A stretch of 64,000 nt of DNA from Sva-07 sp963698435 (GTDB lineage Bacteria; Actinomycetota; Acidimicrobiia; Acidimicrobiales; Ilumatobacteraceae): NCBI GenBank assembly GCA_963698435.1, contig CAVOQV010000011.1:243019-307018 (forward strand). Direction: 5' to 3'. The notes below the pieces were generated by a model that saw only the letters and a program-made list of their open reading frames with translations, searched no databases and was not told where the DNA came from. Position numbers and translations under genes: made by a program. Below, piece by piece: positions 1 to 9,137 of this stretch; positions within the stretch are counted from its first letter, which is position 1, and the number at the start of each line of letters is the position of its first letter.

Positions 1-1
1 G

Positions 2-730
2 AACACCAGCGGTGTCGACCAGCTCGTCTTTCCGACCTTCCCCGTCGTGATCGGCTGGGGGCGGGGTTCGGCGATGGGCAACATCGGCACGTTCAACCCA
101 GCACTGCTCGTGCACGGCCAGCAGGCGGTCACCCTCCATCGCCCGATCCCCGTCGAGGGCACGGCCACGATCACCAGCGAGCTGGTGGCGATGTACGACA
201 AGGGCAAAGCGGCCGTCGTCGTCAGCGAGTCGCGGGCGGTGATGGACGGCGAGCCCCTCTACACGAACACGTCGTCGGTGTTCATCCGTGGCGAAGGCGG
301 GTGGGGTGGGGATCGTGGTCCGTCAGGTCCGAGGAACGTGCCACCGGAGCGGGACCCGGATCACGTCGTGTCGTACCAGACGTCGATCGATCAGGCATTC
401 GTCTACCGCTTGTCCGGCGACCGCAACCCCTTGCACACCGATCCGGCGTTCGCGGCGATCGGCGGCTTCGATCGTCCGATCCTGCACGGGTTGTGCAGCT
501 ACGGCTTCACGGGGCGGGCGCTGCTGCACGCCGTCTGTGGCAGCGATCCGGCGAGGTTCCACCACATCGAAGCACGCTTCGCGTCGCCGGTGCTCCCCGG
601 CGACAGGCTCACGGTCGCCATGTGGCCGGGCGACACCGGCGAGACGCTCTTCACCACGAGTGCCGTCGATCCGTCGGACCCGACGACCGAACGCGTCGTG
701 ATCGACCAGGGGCTGCTCCGGCACTCTTGA
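2..730 (+). CDS. MaoC-like double hotdog enoyl-CoA hydratase (5' partial)
   Basis: The reading frame is open from the left edge, so the N-terminus is missing. The C-terminal half carries the hydratase-2 signature YRLSGDRNPLHTDPAFA, with the Asp and His that catalyse hydration of trans-2-enoyl-CoA in the MaoC / MFE-2 hydratase-2 family, followed by GGFDRPILHGLCSYG. The N-terminal part resembles a second, non-catalytic hotdog half, as in two-domain hydratase-2 proteins. The likely role is R-specific enoyl-CoA hydration in fatty-acid or side-chain degradation. The true start lies outside the window; a GTG at 47 is in frame but would cut into the first domain. The family call is firm, the substrate is not known. 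Confidence 0.85.
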   Translation, partial: NTSGVDQLVFPTFPVVIGWGRGSAMGNIGTFNPALLVHGQQAVTLHRPIPVEGTATITSELVAMYDKGKAAVVVSESRAVMDGEPLYTNTSSVFIRGEGGWGGDRGPSGPRNVPPERDPDHVVSYQTSIDQAFVYRLSGDRNPLHTDPAFAAIGGFDRPILHGLCSYGFTGRALLHAVCGSDPARFHHIEARFASPVLPGDRLTVAMWPGDTGETLFTTSAVDPSDPTTERVVIDQGLLRHS

Positions 731-777
731 GCGCGGGCGCCGTCGCCCGCCCGTGCCTGCTCCTCGACGTTCGGGTG

Positions 778-2547
778 TCAGGGGGTGCAGATGGCACGCA
801 AATGGTCGACGGCGTGCGCCAACGCGATGTCCTCACGGTCGCCGGAGCGGCGGTCCTTGACCTCGATCGTCGGGTTCTTCTCGTCTCCGATGCCGCGTCC
901 GACGATCGCAATCGTCGGGATCCCGATGAGTTCCGCGTCCTTGAACTTCACGCCGGGCGACGGTCCGTAGCGGTCGTCGAGCAGCACCCGGAGTCCGGCT
1001 GCCTCGAGGTCGGCGGCGAGCTGTTCGCCCGCTGGGATCTGCGGGCCGTCGGCCTTGCCGGCGATCACCACATGGACGTCCGCCGGTGAGATCTCGCGGG
1101 GCCAGACCAGCCCGAGGTCGTCGTGGTTCGCTTCGGCGATCGCGGCCAGCGCGCGTGTGACGCCGACGCCGTAGGAGCCCATGGTCGGCGTCACCGGGCG
1201 GCCGTTCTCGTCCTGCACGCTGAGTTCGAGTGCCTCGGCATACTTCCGGCCGAGTTGAAAGATGTGTCCGATCTCGATCCCCCGGGCGATCTCGACCTCG
1301 GACCCACAGACCGGGCACACGTCACCGTCGCGGATCTCGGCCGCCTCGATCGTGCCGTCGGGCGTGAAGTCCCGTCCGGCAACGAGGTTGATCACGTGGT
1401 TGCCGGGCGAGTCGGCACCCGTGATCCACGCGGTGCCGTCGACCACGCGCGGGTCGACGAGGTATCGGATCCCCGATGCGTTCTCGGTCCCGAGCGCGCC
1501 GGGCCCGATGTAGCCCTTGACCAGCGACGGGTGCTTCTCGAAGTCCGCTTCGTCGAACGGCTCGGGCTCGGCAGGGGAGACGTGCGCTGCCAGTCGCTTC
1601 ATGTCGACCTCACGGTCGCCCGGGAGACCGATCGCCAGTGGCTCGGTCGTGCCGTCGGGATGGCGCAGCTTCACGACGACGTTCTTCAACGTGTCTGCTG
1701 CCGTCCAATCGCGTTCGGGGTGGCGCATCTCGGGGTCGGCATTGACGAAGTCGACCAGCGTGGCGATCGTGGGCGTGTCGGGGGTGTCGTGGACCACGGC
1801 GGTGGGGAGCCCGCCGAACGGGATCGCCGCGGGGGAGGGCGTCACGACCGCCTCGACGTTGGCCGCGTAGTCGCACGACGTGCAGCGGATGAACGTGTCC
1901 TCACCGACGTCCATCGGCGCGAGGAACTCCTCCGAGGCGGAGCCACCCATCGCTCCGGACATCGCCGACACGATCACGTACGGCAGACCGAGACGATCGA
2001 ACAGCGAGATGTAGGCGGCTCGGTGGGCGTCGTACGACGCCTGGAGGCCCTCGTCGTCGAGGTCGAAGCTGTAGGAGTCCTTCATCACGAACTCGCGTCC
2101 GCGAAGGAGGCCAGCGCGGGGCCGCGCCTCGTCGCGGTACTTGGTCTGGATCTGGTAGATCGACAGCGGCAGGTCCTTGTACGACCCGCAGATGTCCTTC
2201 ACGAGCAGCGTGAACATCTCCTCGTGAGTCGGTGCGAGCAGGAAGTCGGCGCCCTTGCGGTCCTGCAGGCGGAACAGGTTGTCGCCGTACTCGGTCCAGC
2301 GGCCGGTGGCTTCGTAGGGCTCGCGGGGGAGCAGCGCCGGGAAATGGACCTCCTGGAAACCGGCGGCGTCCATCTCTTCGCGCACGACGCGTTCGACGTT
2401 GCGGTACACGAGCCAGCCGAGAGGGAGCCACGAGAACCCACCGGGTGCCGCCCGGCGGATGTATCCCGCCCTGACGAGCAGTCGGTGACTGGCGACTTCG
2501 GCGTCCGCCGGATCGTCTCGCAGGGTCCGAAGGAACAGGGTCGACAT
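778..2547 (-). CDS. proS: Prolyl-tRNA synthetase
   Basis: Class II aminoacyl-tRNA synthetase that charges tRNA-Pro in the cytoplasm. At 589 residues it has the length of the bacterial type with an editing (INS) domain between motifs 2 and 3. Visible landmarks are the N-terminal STLFLRTLRDDPADAEVASH, the motif 2 region with RPRAGLLRGREFVMKDSYSF, a long insert of about 200 residues, motif 3 (GSYGVGVTRALAAIAE) and a C-terminal anticodon-binding domain. The ATG at 2547 was chosen because family members begin about there; an in-frame GTG lies three codons upstream. It is divergent from the rimP operon. The frame is intact. Confidence 0.96.
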   Translation of the reverse strand: MSTLFLRTLRDDPADAEVASHRLLVRAGYIRRAAPGGFSWLPLGWLVYRNVERVVREEMDAAGFQEVHFPALLPREPYEATGRWTEYGDNLFRLQDRKGADFLLAPTHEEMFTLLVKDICGSYKDLPLSIYQIQTKYRDEARPRAGLLRGREFVMKDSYSFDLDDEGLQASYDAHRAAYISLFDRLGLPYVIVSAMSGAMGGSASEEFLAPMDVGEDTFIRCTSCDYAANVEAVVTPSPAAIPFGGLPTAVVHDTPDTPTIATLVDFVNADPEMRHPERDWTAADTLKNVVVKLRHPDGTTEPLAIGLPGDREVDMKRLAAHVSPAEPEPFDEADFEKHPSLVKGYIGPGALGTENASGIRYLVDPRVVDGTAWITGADSPGNHVINLVAGRDFTPDGTIEAAEIRDGDVCPVCGSEVEIARGIEIGHIFQLGRKYAEALELSVQDENGRPVTPTMGSYGVGVTRALAAIAEANHDDLGLVWPREISPADVHVVIAGKADGPQIPAGEQLAADLEAAGLRVLLDDRYGPSPGVKFKDAELIGIPTIAIVGRGIGDEKNPTIEVKDRRSGDREDIALAHAVDHLRAICTP

Positions 2548-2639
2548 CCGAAGCACCGTCAGAACATATCTTCACGGGTGACCGGCCGCCGCGGGATGCC
2601 CGTCGCCACCGGGCACCCTGTCGACTTCGCGGGCCCCGC

Positions 2640-2648
2640 TGCTATGAT
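2640..2648 (+). promoter_or_regulatory. Putative extended -10 promoter of the rimP-nusA operon
   Basis: TGCTATGAT holds a TATGAT hexamer preceded by the TGn element of extended -10 promoters. No good -35 hexamer is visible 16-18 bases upstream, which such promoters tolerate. Transcription would start near 2655 and give a leader of about 70 bases carrying the 2675-2701 hairpin. Seen by eye only. Confidence 0.45.
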
Positions 2649-2674
2649 CAGACGTCCATTTGGTTCGTTACCGA

Positions 2675-2701
2675 AAGGCGTGGGGCTGAGCCCCACGCCT
2701 T
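2675..2701 (+). promoter_or_regulatory. Leader hairpin upstream of rimP
   Basis: A perfect inverted repeat, AAGGCGTGGGGCT and its complement separated by one base, lies in the rimP leader. The folded stem would be about 11 bp with a small CTGAG loop. It is followed by a weakly T-rich stretch (TTGTTTGTTG) and then the AAAGGAGG ribosome site at 2710-2717. It could be an attenuator for the rimP-nusA operon or a stable 5' structure; the weak T-tract argues against a strong terminator. Confidence 0.55.
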
Positions 2702-2725
2702 GTTTGTTGAAAGGAGGCAGTTCGG

Positions 2726-3286
2726 ATGAGTGCATCGACCGAGATCGACCGTGTTCACGCTCTCGTGGCCCCGATCGCTGCCGACCTCCAACTGGACGTG
2801 TACGACATCGAGCGTCGGGGAGCGACGATGCGCGTCACGCTCGACACGCCACCTGGGTCCGAGGGCGGGATCACCCTCGACGCGCTGTCGCTTGCGACTC
2901 GGCTGATCTCCCGAGAACTCGACCACGACGACCCGATCGCCGGGCACTACACCCTCGAAGTCACGAGCCCCGGTCTCGAGCGTCAGCTGCGCACGCCGGC
3001 CCATTTCCAGCGTGAGGTCGGCAAGACCGTCACCGTCCGCCTTCGCGACCCGCAGGCCGACCCCCGGCGCATCCACGGCGTGCTGACCGCAGCCGACGAT
3101 CGAACTGCGGTGTTGCTGCTCGATGACGGCGTCGAACGCACCGTCTCGCTCGACGACGTCGACAAGGCCCGGACCGTCTTCGAGTGGGGTCCGAAGCCGA
3201 AACCCGGCAAGCAGAGCCCCGGCGCCAAGAAGAAGAAGACGTCGAACACGACGACCACATCGAACAAGGAGAAGCAAGCGTCATGA
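2726..3286 (+). CDS. rimP: Ribosome maturation factor RimP
   Basis: Encodes the two-domain RimP (YhbC/P15a) protein needed for 30S subunit maturation. The central segment HYTLEVTSPGLERQLRTPAHF is the family hallmark, followed by the small SH3-like C-terminal domain. The last 30 residues are Lys-rich and low complexity, a common actinobacterial extension. The ATG at 2726 has a very strong ribosome site (AAAGGAGG, 8 bases upstream). Its stop overlaps the nusA start (ATGA), so the two are probably translationally coupled. Position directly before nusA is the classic arrangement. Confidence 0.93.
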   Translation: MSASTEIDRVHALVAPIAADLQLDVYDIERRGATMRVTLDTPPGSEGGITLDALSLATRLISRELDHDDPIAGHYTLEVTSPGLERQLRTPAHFQREVGKTVTVRLRDPQADPRRIHGVLTAADDRTAVLLLDDGVERTVSLDDVDKARTVFEWGPKPKPGKQSPGAKKKKTSNTTTTSNKEKQAS

Positions 3287-4623
3287 GCAACCTCGACATG
3301 AGCGAGGCCATTGGCATGCTGGCCCAGGAGAAGGGCATCTCCGAGGACACGCTGTTGCACGTCCTCGTCGACGCCCTCGCGTCGGCCTACAAGCGCCGCC
3401 CGGATGCCGCCGACGAAGTCGTCGTCGAGGTCAATCCGGAGACGATGGAGTTCTCGTTCATCGCGTACGACGTCGACGAGGACGGCAACTGGGTCAACGA
3501 GCGTGACGACACGCCCAAGAAGGAAGAGCTCGGCCGCATCGCCGCGCAGACGTTCCGCCAGGTGATGAGCCAGCGCATCCGCGAGGTCGAATCCGAGCGC
3601 AAGTTCGAGGAGTACGCGAACCGAGAGGGCGACATCGTCACCGGCATCATCCAGCGCACCGACGCCCGGTACACCTTGCTCGACCTCGGCCGCGTCGAAG
3701 CGTTGCTGCCGCAGGCCGAGCAGGTGCCGTTCGAGCGGCCCGCCCAGGGCGATCGCCAGAAGGCATACATCGTCGAGGTCCGCCGCACGCCGAAGGGCCC
3801 GCAGATCGTCGTGTCGCGCACCCACCCCGGTCTGATCAAGCGGCTGTTCGAGCTCGAAGTGCCCGAGATCGCCGATGGCATCGTCGAGATCAAGGCATGC
3901 GCCCGTGAACCAGGTCATCGCACCAAGATCGCCGTCTGGTCGAACGACCACAATGTCGACCCGGTCGGCGCCTGCGTCGGAGCCCGAGGTGGGCGTGTGC
4001 GCATGGTCGTCAACGAAATGCGCGGTGAGAAGATCGACATCGTCCCCTTCAGTGAGGATCTTGCGGACTTCGTCGCCAAGGCGTTGTCACCGGCGAAGGT
4101 CACGCAGGTCAACATCTCCGACGACGGCACGGCTGCCGACGTGATCGTGCCCGACCACCAGCTCAGCCTGGCGATCGGCCGTGAGGGCCAGAATGCCCGT
4201 CTCGCCGCTCGCCTCACCGGCGTGCGCGTCGACATCCGTTCCGAGACGCAGCTCGCCGAAGGCATCCCGGCCGGTGGCCGCGACGCCGACGTCGAATACG
4301 CCGACGGCGAATGGCGGGCCAACGCCGAGACCGGTGAGATGGAGTGGCACGCCGCCGACGGCAGTGTGATCAGCGAGTCCGACTGGCAGGCCCAGGCCGC
4401 CGCCGCCAGCGAAGCTACGGAAACGACCGACGCCGCAGTTGCGCCTGATGCGGCGGCCTCCGCCGAGGCTGGTGACTCGGACAGTGAGTCCGCCACCGCC
4501 GACAGCGAAGCGGGCGCAGAGGCCGCCACCAGCGCGGGCGCAGAGGCCGCCACCAGCGCGGGCGCAGAGGCCGCCACCAGCGCGGACGCCGAGCCCGCCA
4601 ACGAGAACGGCGGCGACGACTGA
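3283..4623 (+). CDS. nusA: Transcription termination/antitermination factor NusA
   Basis: RNA polymerase-associated elongation factor of 446 residues. In order: NusA N-terminal domain (MSNLDMSEAIGMLAQEKGIS...), S1 RNA-binding domain (GDIVTGIIQRTDARYTLLDL), and KH1/KH2 domains (VGARGGRVRMVVNEMRGEKI, LAIGREGQNARLAARLTG). The last 90 residues are an Ala/Glu/Ser-rich tail containing three copies of an eight-residue unit AGAEAATS encoded by a perfect 24-bp tandem repeat at 4510-4581. The in-frame codons back to 3184 were rejected as start because the ATG at 3283 overlaps the rimP stop and matches the family N-terminus. The frame is intact. Confidence 0.96.
   Translation: MSNLDMSEAIGMLAQEKGISEDTLLHVLVDALASAYKRRPDAADEVVVEVNPETMEFSFIAYDVDEDGNWVNERDDTPKKEELGRIAAQTFRQVMSQRIREVESERKFEEYANREGDIVTGIIQRTDARYTLLDLGRVEALLPQAEQVPFERPAQGDRQKAYIVEVRRTPKGPQIVVSRTHPGLIKRLFELEVPEIADGIVEIKACAREPGHRTKIAVWSNDHNVDPVGACVGARGGRVRMVVNEMRGEKIDIVPFSEDLADFVAKALSPAKVTQVNISDDGTAADVIVPDHQLSLAIGREGQNARLAARLTGVRVDIRSETQLAEGIPAGGRDADVEYADGEWRANAETGEMEWHAADGSVISESDWQAQAAAASEATETTDAAVAPDAAASAEAGDSDSESATADSEAGAEAATSAGAEAATSAGAEAATSADAEPANENGGDD
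4510..4581. repeat. 24-bp tandem repeat (3 copies) in the nusA tail
   Basis: Three perfect copies of a 24-bp unit beginning GCGGGCGCAGAGGCC, coding an acidic/Ala-rich octapeptide in the disordered C-terminus of NusA. Copy number is likely to vary between strains. Confidence 0.85.
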
Positions 4624-4937
4624 GTGGTGCCGATCGACCCGAACCCGTTCGCAGCTGTATCGGCTGTCGACAGCGTCGCCCGCAATCTGCGCTCGTGCGA
4701 GTCACGAAGTCAGACCTCGGCATCGTGGTCGACGGCCCCAGCGACGGACGCGGAGCGTGGCTGTGTCGAGGTACGAGGGTGGGCGAGCTCGCCTCGCCGT
4801 CGTGCGTCGAGTCGGCGCAGTCTCGGCGGGCATTCGCCCGTGCGTGGCGGTGTGAGGTCGATGCAGATGACGAGCGAGCAATCAACGAACAGGTCGGCCG
4901 TCGGGCCGGCGGTGACGAACACCCGGATGCGCATTGA
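4620..4937 (+). CDS. ylxR: YlxR-family (DUF448) RNA-binding protein, non-canonical start
   Basis: Translation in the frame of 4620 gives EPVRSCIGCRQRRPQSALVR, then VVDGPSDGRGAWLCRGT and RRAFARAW, which are the three conserved blocks of the YlxR/DUF448 family that normally sits between nusA and infB. No ATG, GTG or TTG lies in this frame between the nusA end and the first conserved block. The only start-like codon is CTG at 4620, overlapping the nusA TGA, so either CTG is used through coupling or a base is missing near 4623-4643. The protein would be about 105 residues. The identification is strong, the start is uncertain. Confidence 0.8.
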   Translation: MSGADRPEPVRSCIGCRQRRPQSALVRVTKSDLGIVVDGPSDGRGAWLCRGTRVGELASPSCVESAQSRRAFARAWRCEVDADDERAINEQVGRRAGGDEHPDAH

Positions 4938-4986
4938 TTCCAGCATCCGCGAGGCAAAGACGACTGTGAAAGGTTGAATCGACAAC

Positions 4987-7975
4987 GTGGCTGCGAAGAA
5001 GATCAGGATCCACGAGCTCGCGAAAGAGCTCGGGATGACGAACGCCGAGGTCCTCGACCTCTGCGGTGTGCTCGGCGTTGCCGCCAAGGGCCCGTCGTCC
5101 TCGCTCGCCGAGGCGTACGCCGACATGGTGACCCGTCGCGCCCAGCGTGACGGTTTGACACGCGACGAACAGCCCGAAGAGGCCAAGCCGGCCAAGAAGG
5201 CTCCGGCGAAGAAGAAGGCGGCCGCGAAGAAGCCGGCGGCCGGCGGATCAGACGCAGAGCCGAAGACCGTCAAGAAAGCCGCGGCGAAGAAGACCGCTGC
5301 CAAGAAGACGTCCGACGCGCCCGACGAGGCAGCCGCCTCCGACGATTCGACTCCGTCGAGGTCCGATGCGACCGCTCCCGATGCGACCGCTCCCGAGGTC
5401 GACATCTCGACCGAGGCTCCCGCGGCATCGACCGAGGCTCCCGCGGCATCGACCGAGGCTCCCGCGGCATCGACCGAGGTGGAAGGTGGGCCCGCCGCAG
5501 CCGAGGAGCCGACGCCCCCGCCGGCACCGGAGCCTGTCGAGTCCGCGCCGACCGCTGAATCGCCAGCCGAGCCCGCACCGACGGCAGAACCCGACTCGAC
5601 GCCTGCTCCCGTCGAGGCCGAGGCCGAGGCCGAGGCTGCGCCGCCGCCCCCTGCGGCGGCCACGCAAGCTGCTCCCGAGACCCCTGCTCCAGCGCCGGCC
5701 GATACTCCTGATTCGTCGCGGGTGATCTCCAGCGGTCGACCGACCGCCGGTGGCCGGCCGCCCGAGCAAGCGCCGGCCCCGACCGAAGCCCGCCGTCCGG
5801 CCACGGAGCGTCCTGAGGGCACTCCCGCCGAGCGCCCGCTGTCGCCGAGCGGCAAGGCAATCCCGCCGCCTCCCGGCCGTCCGTTGTCGCCGAGTGGCAA
5901 GGTCATCCCGCCACCCCCGGGCTCGGCGCGCCCCGCCGGCGCACGTCCCGGCGGAGGCCCAGGTGGGGCCCGTCCCCGTCCGGGTGGATTCACGCCGCGT
6001 CCCGGAGGCGGACCCGGAGGTGGCCCTGGAGGTCGTCCCGGTGGTGGACCCGGCGGTGGCGGCCCCGGCCGCCCCGGAGGCAATCGCCCGAGCGGGCAGC
6101 GTCGTCCGCCGCGCCGGACCGGCCGTCGGCGTCGTCGTCGCGACCAGGACGATCTGCAGCCGCAGTTCACGACCTACACGTCGTCCGACGCCCCGGTTCC
6201 CGAGGGCGAGGTCATCATCGAGCGTGGTGTGTCGGCGCAGGAGTTCGCTCCGAAGCTGAACCGCACGGCGGCCGACGTCGTCCGCTTCCTGCTCAACAAC
6301 GGCGAGATGGTCACTGCGACCATGACGCTCGCCGACGAGCAGATGGAGCTGTTCGCGCTCGAGGTCGGCGCCGAGATCCTGCTGGTCGAGCCCGGTCAGC
6401 AGGAAGAGGTCGAGCTGCAGAAGTTGTTCGACGACTCCGACGACGACTGCCGACCTCGAGCCGCGCCCGCCGGTGATCACCGTGATGGGCCACGTCGACC
6501 ACGGCAAGACCACGCTGCTCGACCACATCCGCGGGGCCAACGTCGTCGACGGTGAGGCCGGCGGCATCACCCAGCACATCGGTGCGTACCAGGTGCAGAA
6601 CGAGCACGGCTCGGTCACGTTCCTCGACACGCCGGGTCACGCTGCGTTCACGCAGATGCGTGCACGTGGCGCCGACGCCACCGACATCGTCGTGTTGATG
6701 GTGGCCGCCGACGACGGGATCATGCCGCAGACGATCGAGGCCATCAACCACGCCCGCGCCGCCGAGGTGCCGATCGTGGTGGCGGTCAACAAGATCGACA
6801 AGGACAACGCCGATCCGCAGCGTGTGCTCACGCAGCTCGCCGAGTACGAACTCGTTCCCGAGTCGTGGGGCGGCGACACCATCGTCGTCGAGATGTCGGC
6901 GCTGCAGGGGCTCGGCGTCGACGAGCTCATCGAGCAGTTGCAGGTCGTCGCCGAGCTCGAAGAGCTCACCGCCAATCCGACCGGTCGTGCCAAGGGCATC
7001 GTCATCGAGGCCCAGCTCGACAAGGGACGTGGCCCCGTGGCCACGGTGCTCGTCGACAAGGGCGAACTCAAGGTCGGCGACCCGATCGTGGCCGGTGCTG
7101 CGTGGGGCAAGGTCCGAGCGATGATCAACGACAAGGGCGAGCAGGTCAAGGTGGCCGGCCCGTCCACGCCGGTCCAGGTGCTCGGCCTGTCGCTCGTTCC
7201 CGAGGCGGGCGACGAGTTCCGCGCTGCGCCAGACGACAAGATCGCCCGGACGGTCGCCGAAGCCCGAGAGCTGCGCCTCAAGGCCAAGCACCTTCGCGAG
7301 GATGCGAGGGTCAAGACCGGCACCAAGCTCGAGGACATCTTCGCCCAGATCCAGTCGGGCGAGAGGCCGTCGGTCAACCTGATCCTGAAGGCCGACGTCC
7401 AGGGTTCGCTCGAAGCGGTCACCGAGTCGCTGCGACGGCTCGAACGGGACGAGGTCGACGTCAGCTTCGTGCATCGCGCGGTCGGCGGGATCACGGAGAA
7501 CGACATCACGCTGGCCAATGCGACCAACGCGACGATCATCGGCTTCAACGTCCGTCCTGACGGCAAGGCTCGCAAGCTGGCCGAGCAGGAGCAGGTCGAG
7601 ATCCGCACCTACGAGATCATCTACAAGCTCCTCGAGGACATCGAGCAGGCCGTCATCGGCATGCTCGAGCCGGAGTTCGAGGAGCAGGTCACCGGCGAGG
7701 CCGAGGTCCGCGAGATCTTCCGGGTGCCCAAGCTCGGCGCGATCGCCGGTTGCTACGTCCGCTCGGGCGTCATCACCCGCGGTTCCAAGGTGCGCTTCCT
7801 GCGTGACGGCACGATCATCTGGAAGGGCGACATCTCGTCGCTCAAGCGTTTCAAGGACGATGCCCGTGAGGTCCGCGAGGGCTTCGAGTGCGGTATCGGC
7901 CTGTCGGACTTCCAGGACCTCAAGCCCGGCGACCTCATCGAGACCTACGAGGACGTCGAGATCGCAAGAACGTGA
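4987..7975 (+). CDS. infB: Translation initiation factor IF-2 (one +1 frameshift)
   Basis: GTPase that brings fMet-tRNA to the 30S subunit. The N-terminus (KKIRIHELAKELGMTNAEVL) is the IF2 N-domain, followed by Lys/Ala-rich and Pro-rich linkers, a 21-bp tandem repeat (5407-5469), a Gly/Arg/Pro-rich stretch typical of actinobacteria, then the second N-domain (VPEGEVIIERGVSAQEFAPK). The G domain follows with GHVDHGKT (G1), DTPGHAAF (G3) and NKIDK (G4), then domains II-IV to the C-terminus. The frame changes at about 6445-6449: DDSDDD is read in one frame and ADLEPRPPVITVMGHVDHGK in the next, which one extra base explains. IF-2 is essential, so this is probably a sequence error. A GTG at 6473 could only start a G-domain fragment. 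Confidence 0.93.
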
Positions 7976-7995
7976 GCGGTCGATAGGTTGGCCCG

Positions 7996-8640
7996 ATGGC
8001 CGCCGATCTCGACTTCTTCTTCGATCCTGTCTGCCCGTGGGCGTGGATCACGTCGAGATGGGTGGTCGACGTCAGCGACCAACGGCACTACGAGGTGGAC
8101 TGGCGTTTCATCTCGCTGTGGATGCTCAACGAGGACAATCACCAGGAGTGGTACACGCCGCAGTATCGGGCGGGTCACTATTTCGGCCAGCAGGGCCTGC
8201 GGATCGCCGACTGCGATCCGGGTGGCGACGATGATCCGGCGGCGTCGGTCGGTGGTACACGACCATCGGTGCGGCACTCCACGTCGGCGGTCAACGCGAG
8301 GCTGCGCGTCGGGATGCGCTGCTCGTGGTACCGGGCGCTGCTGTCGGAGGCCGGTTTCGACCAGGGCTACGTCGATGCCGCCGACGACGAGTCGCACGAC
8401 GAGTACATCCGTGCCGACACCGAACTCGCGTTGAGCCGCACGGGCAGGGACGTCGGTACGCCGATTCTCACGTTCCATCCTGGCGCCGAGAGGGAAGCGA
8501 GCTTCTTCGGTCCGGTGATCTCGAAGGCCCCTCGGGGCGCCGAGGCGGTCGAGTTGTGGGATGCCGTCGAGAAGCTGGCGACGATGTCCGGCATGGCCGA
8601 ACTCAAGCGATCCAACCGGATCGCCCCCGATTTCACCTGA
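7996..8640 (+). CDS. DsbA-fold oxidoreductase of the Rv2466c (mycothiol-linked) family, with a locally shifted frame
   Basis: The N-terminus FFFDPVCPWAWITSRWVVDV and the C-terminus FFGPVISKAPRGAEAVELWD ... ELKRSN match the family of mycobacterial Rv2466c, a mycothiol-dependent DsbA-like reductase. The first active-site Cys is residue 13 and the second motif position is Ala (CPWA). Residues from about 78 to 112 do not match. Reading the next frame between about 8238 and 8325 gives GVGRWYTTIGAALHVGGQRE followed by AARRDALLV, which fits the family, so two compensating indels are likely (near 8230-8250 and 8320-8333). It lies 20 bases after infB and may be cotranscribed. Function in thiol redox is inferred. 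Confidence 0.8.
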   Translation: MAADLDFFFDPVCPWAWITSRWVVDVSDQRHYEVDWRFISLWMLNEDNHQEWYTPQYRAGHYFGQQGLRIADCDPGGDDDPAASVGGTRPSVRHSTSAVNARLRVGMRCSWYRALLSEAGFDQGYVDAADDESHDEYIRADTELALSRTGRDVGTPILTFHPGAEREASFFGPVISKAPRGAEAVELWDAVEKLATMSGMAELKRSNRIAPDFT

Positions 8641-8642
8641 CG

Positions 8643-8672
8643 TAACGATTGGTGTCGGACACCAATTCGTTA
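8643..8672. terminator. Palindromic hairpin between the Rv2466c-like gene and rbfA
   Basis: TAACGA-TTGGTGTC, one base, then GACACCAA and TTCGTTA form a stem of about 14 bp with one bulged A. There is no long T-tract. It lies directly after the upstream stop codon, so a terminator or processing hairpin is likely; an operator is also possible. Its centre GTCGGAC resembles the hairpins at 17137 and 43804. Confidence 0.5.
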
Positions 8673-8694
8673 GACCCGACTCGAGGAGATCCCG

Positions 8695-9137
8695 ATGGCA
8701 GGCAAGCGACGTAGCCGCAGCAACACCCCGAAGTACTCGCGCAGCGCGCGTGTGAGCACGACCTTGCAGGAGATCATCGCCGACGAGCTCGTGCGGATCG
8801 ACGATGAGCGGCTGACGTTCGTGACGGTCACCGGGATCGACGTCGACCCGGAGCTCAACCGGGCGATCGTGTTCTTCGACTCGCTGGCCGACGAAGACGG
8901 CGACGCCGAGATCCTCGAAGCGTTCGCTGATCATCGGATCAGGTTGCAGGCATCGATCGCGAAGCAGATCCGTGCGAAGAAGACGCCGATCCTCGACTTC
9001 CGCCCCGACATGGTGATCCGATCAGCGGCACGCATCGACGACATCTTGAAGTCCGACCAGGCGCGGTTCGAACGCGAGGCCACGGCACCGCCCGAGCCGC
9101 CCGCGAGCGCCGACGTCCGGAATCCAACGAGGGCTGA
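8695..9137 (+). CDS. rbfA: 30S ribosome-binding factor RbfA
   Basis: Small KH-like protein for late 16S/30S maturation. Visible matches are the N-terminus RYSR-type block (KYSRSARVSTTLQEIIADEL), ELNRAIVFFDSLAD and the C-terminal block IRAKKTPILDFRPDMVIRSA with IDDIL. RBS GAGGAG lies at 8682-8687. In the written frame the gene runs on without a stop far into truB, which is not credible for a protein of about 145 residues. The neighbouring frame has a TGA at 9135-9137 overlapping the truB ATG (TGATG), the usual coupling, so a one-base error somewhere between about 9050 and 9135 is likely. The end given here assumes that. Confidence 0.85.

Noticed and set aside
1123..3015. Plus-strand 630-codon frame opposite proS
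   Set aside because: Antisense of proS, running into rimP; composition artefact of high GC.
4710..6170. Minus-strand 486-codon frame opposite infB
   Set aside because: Pro/Gly/Ala-rich antisense shadow of the infB linker; it has no family-like blocks.
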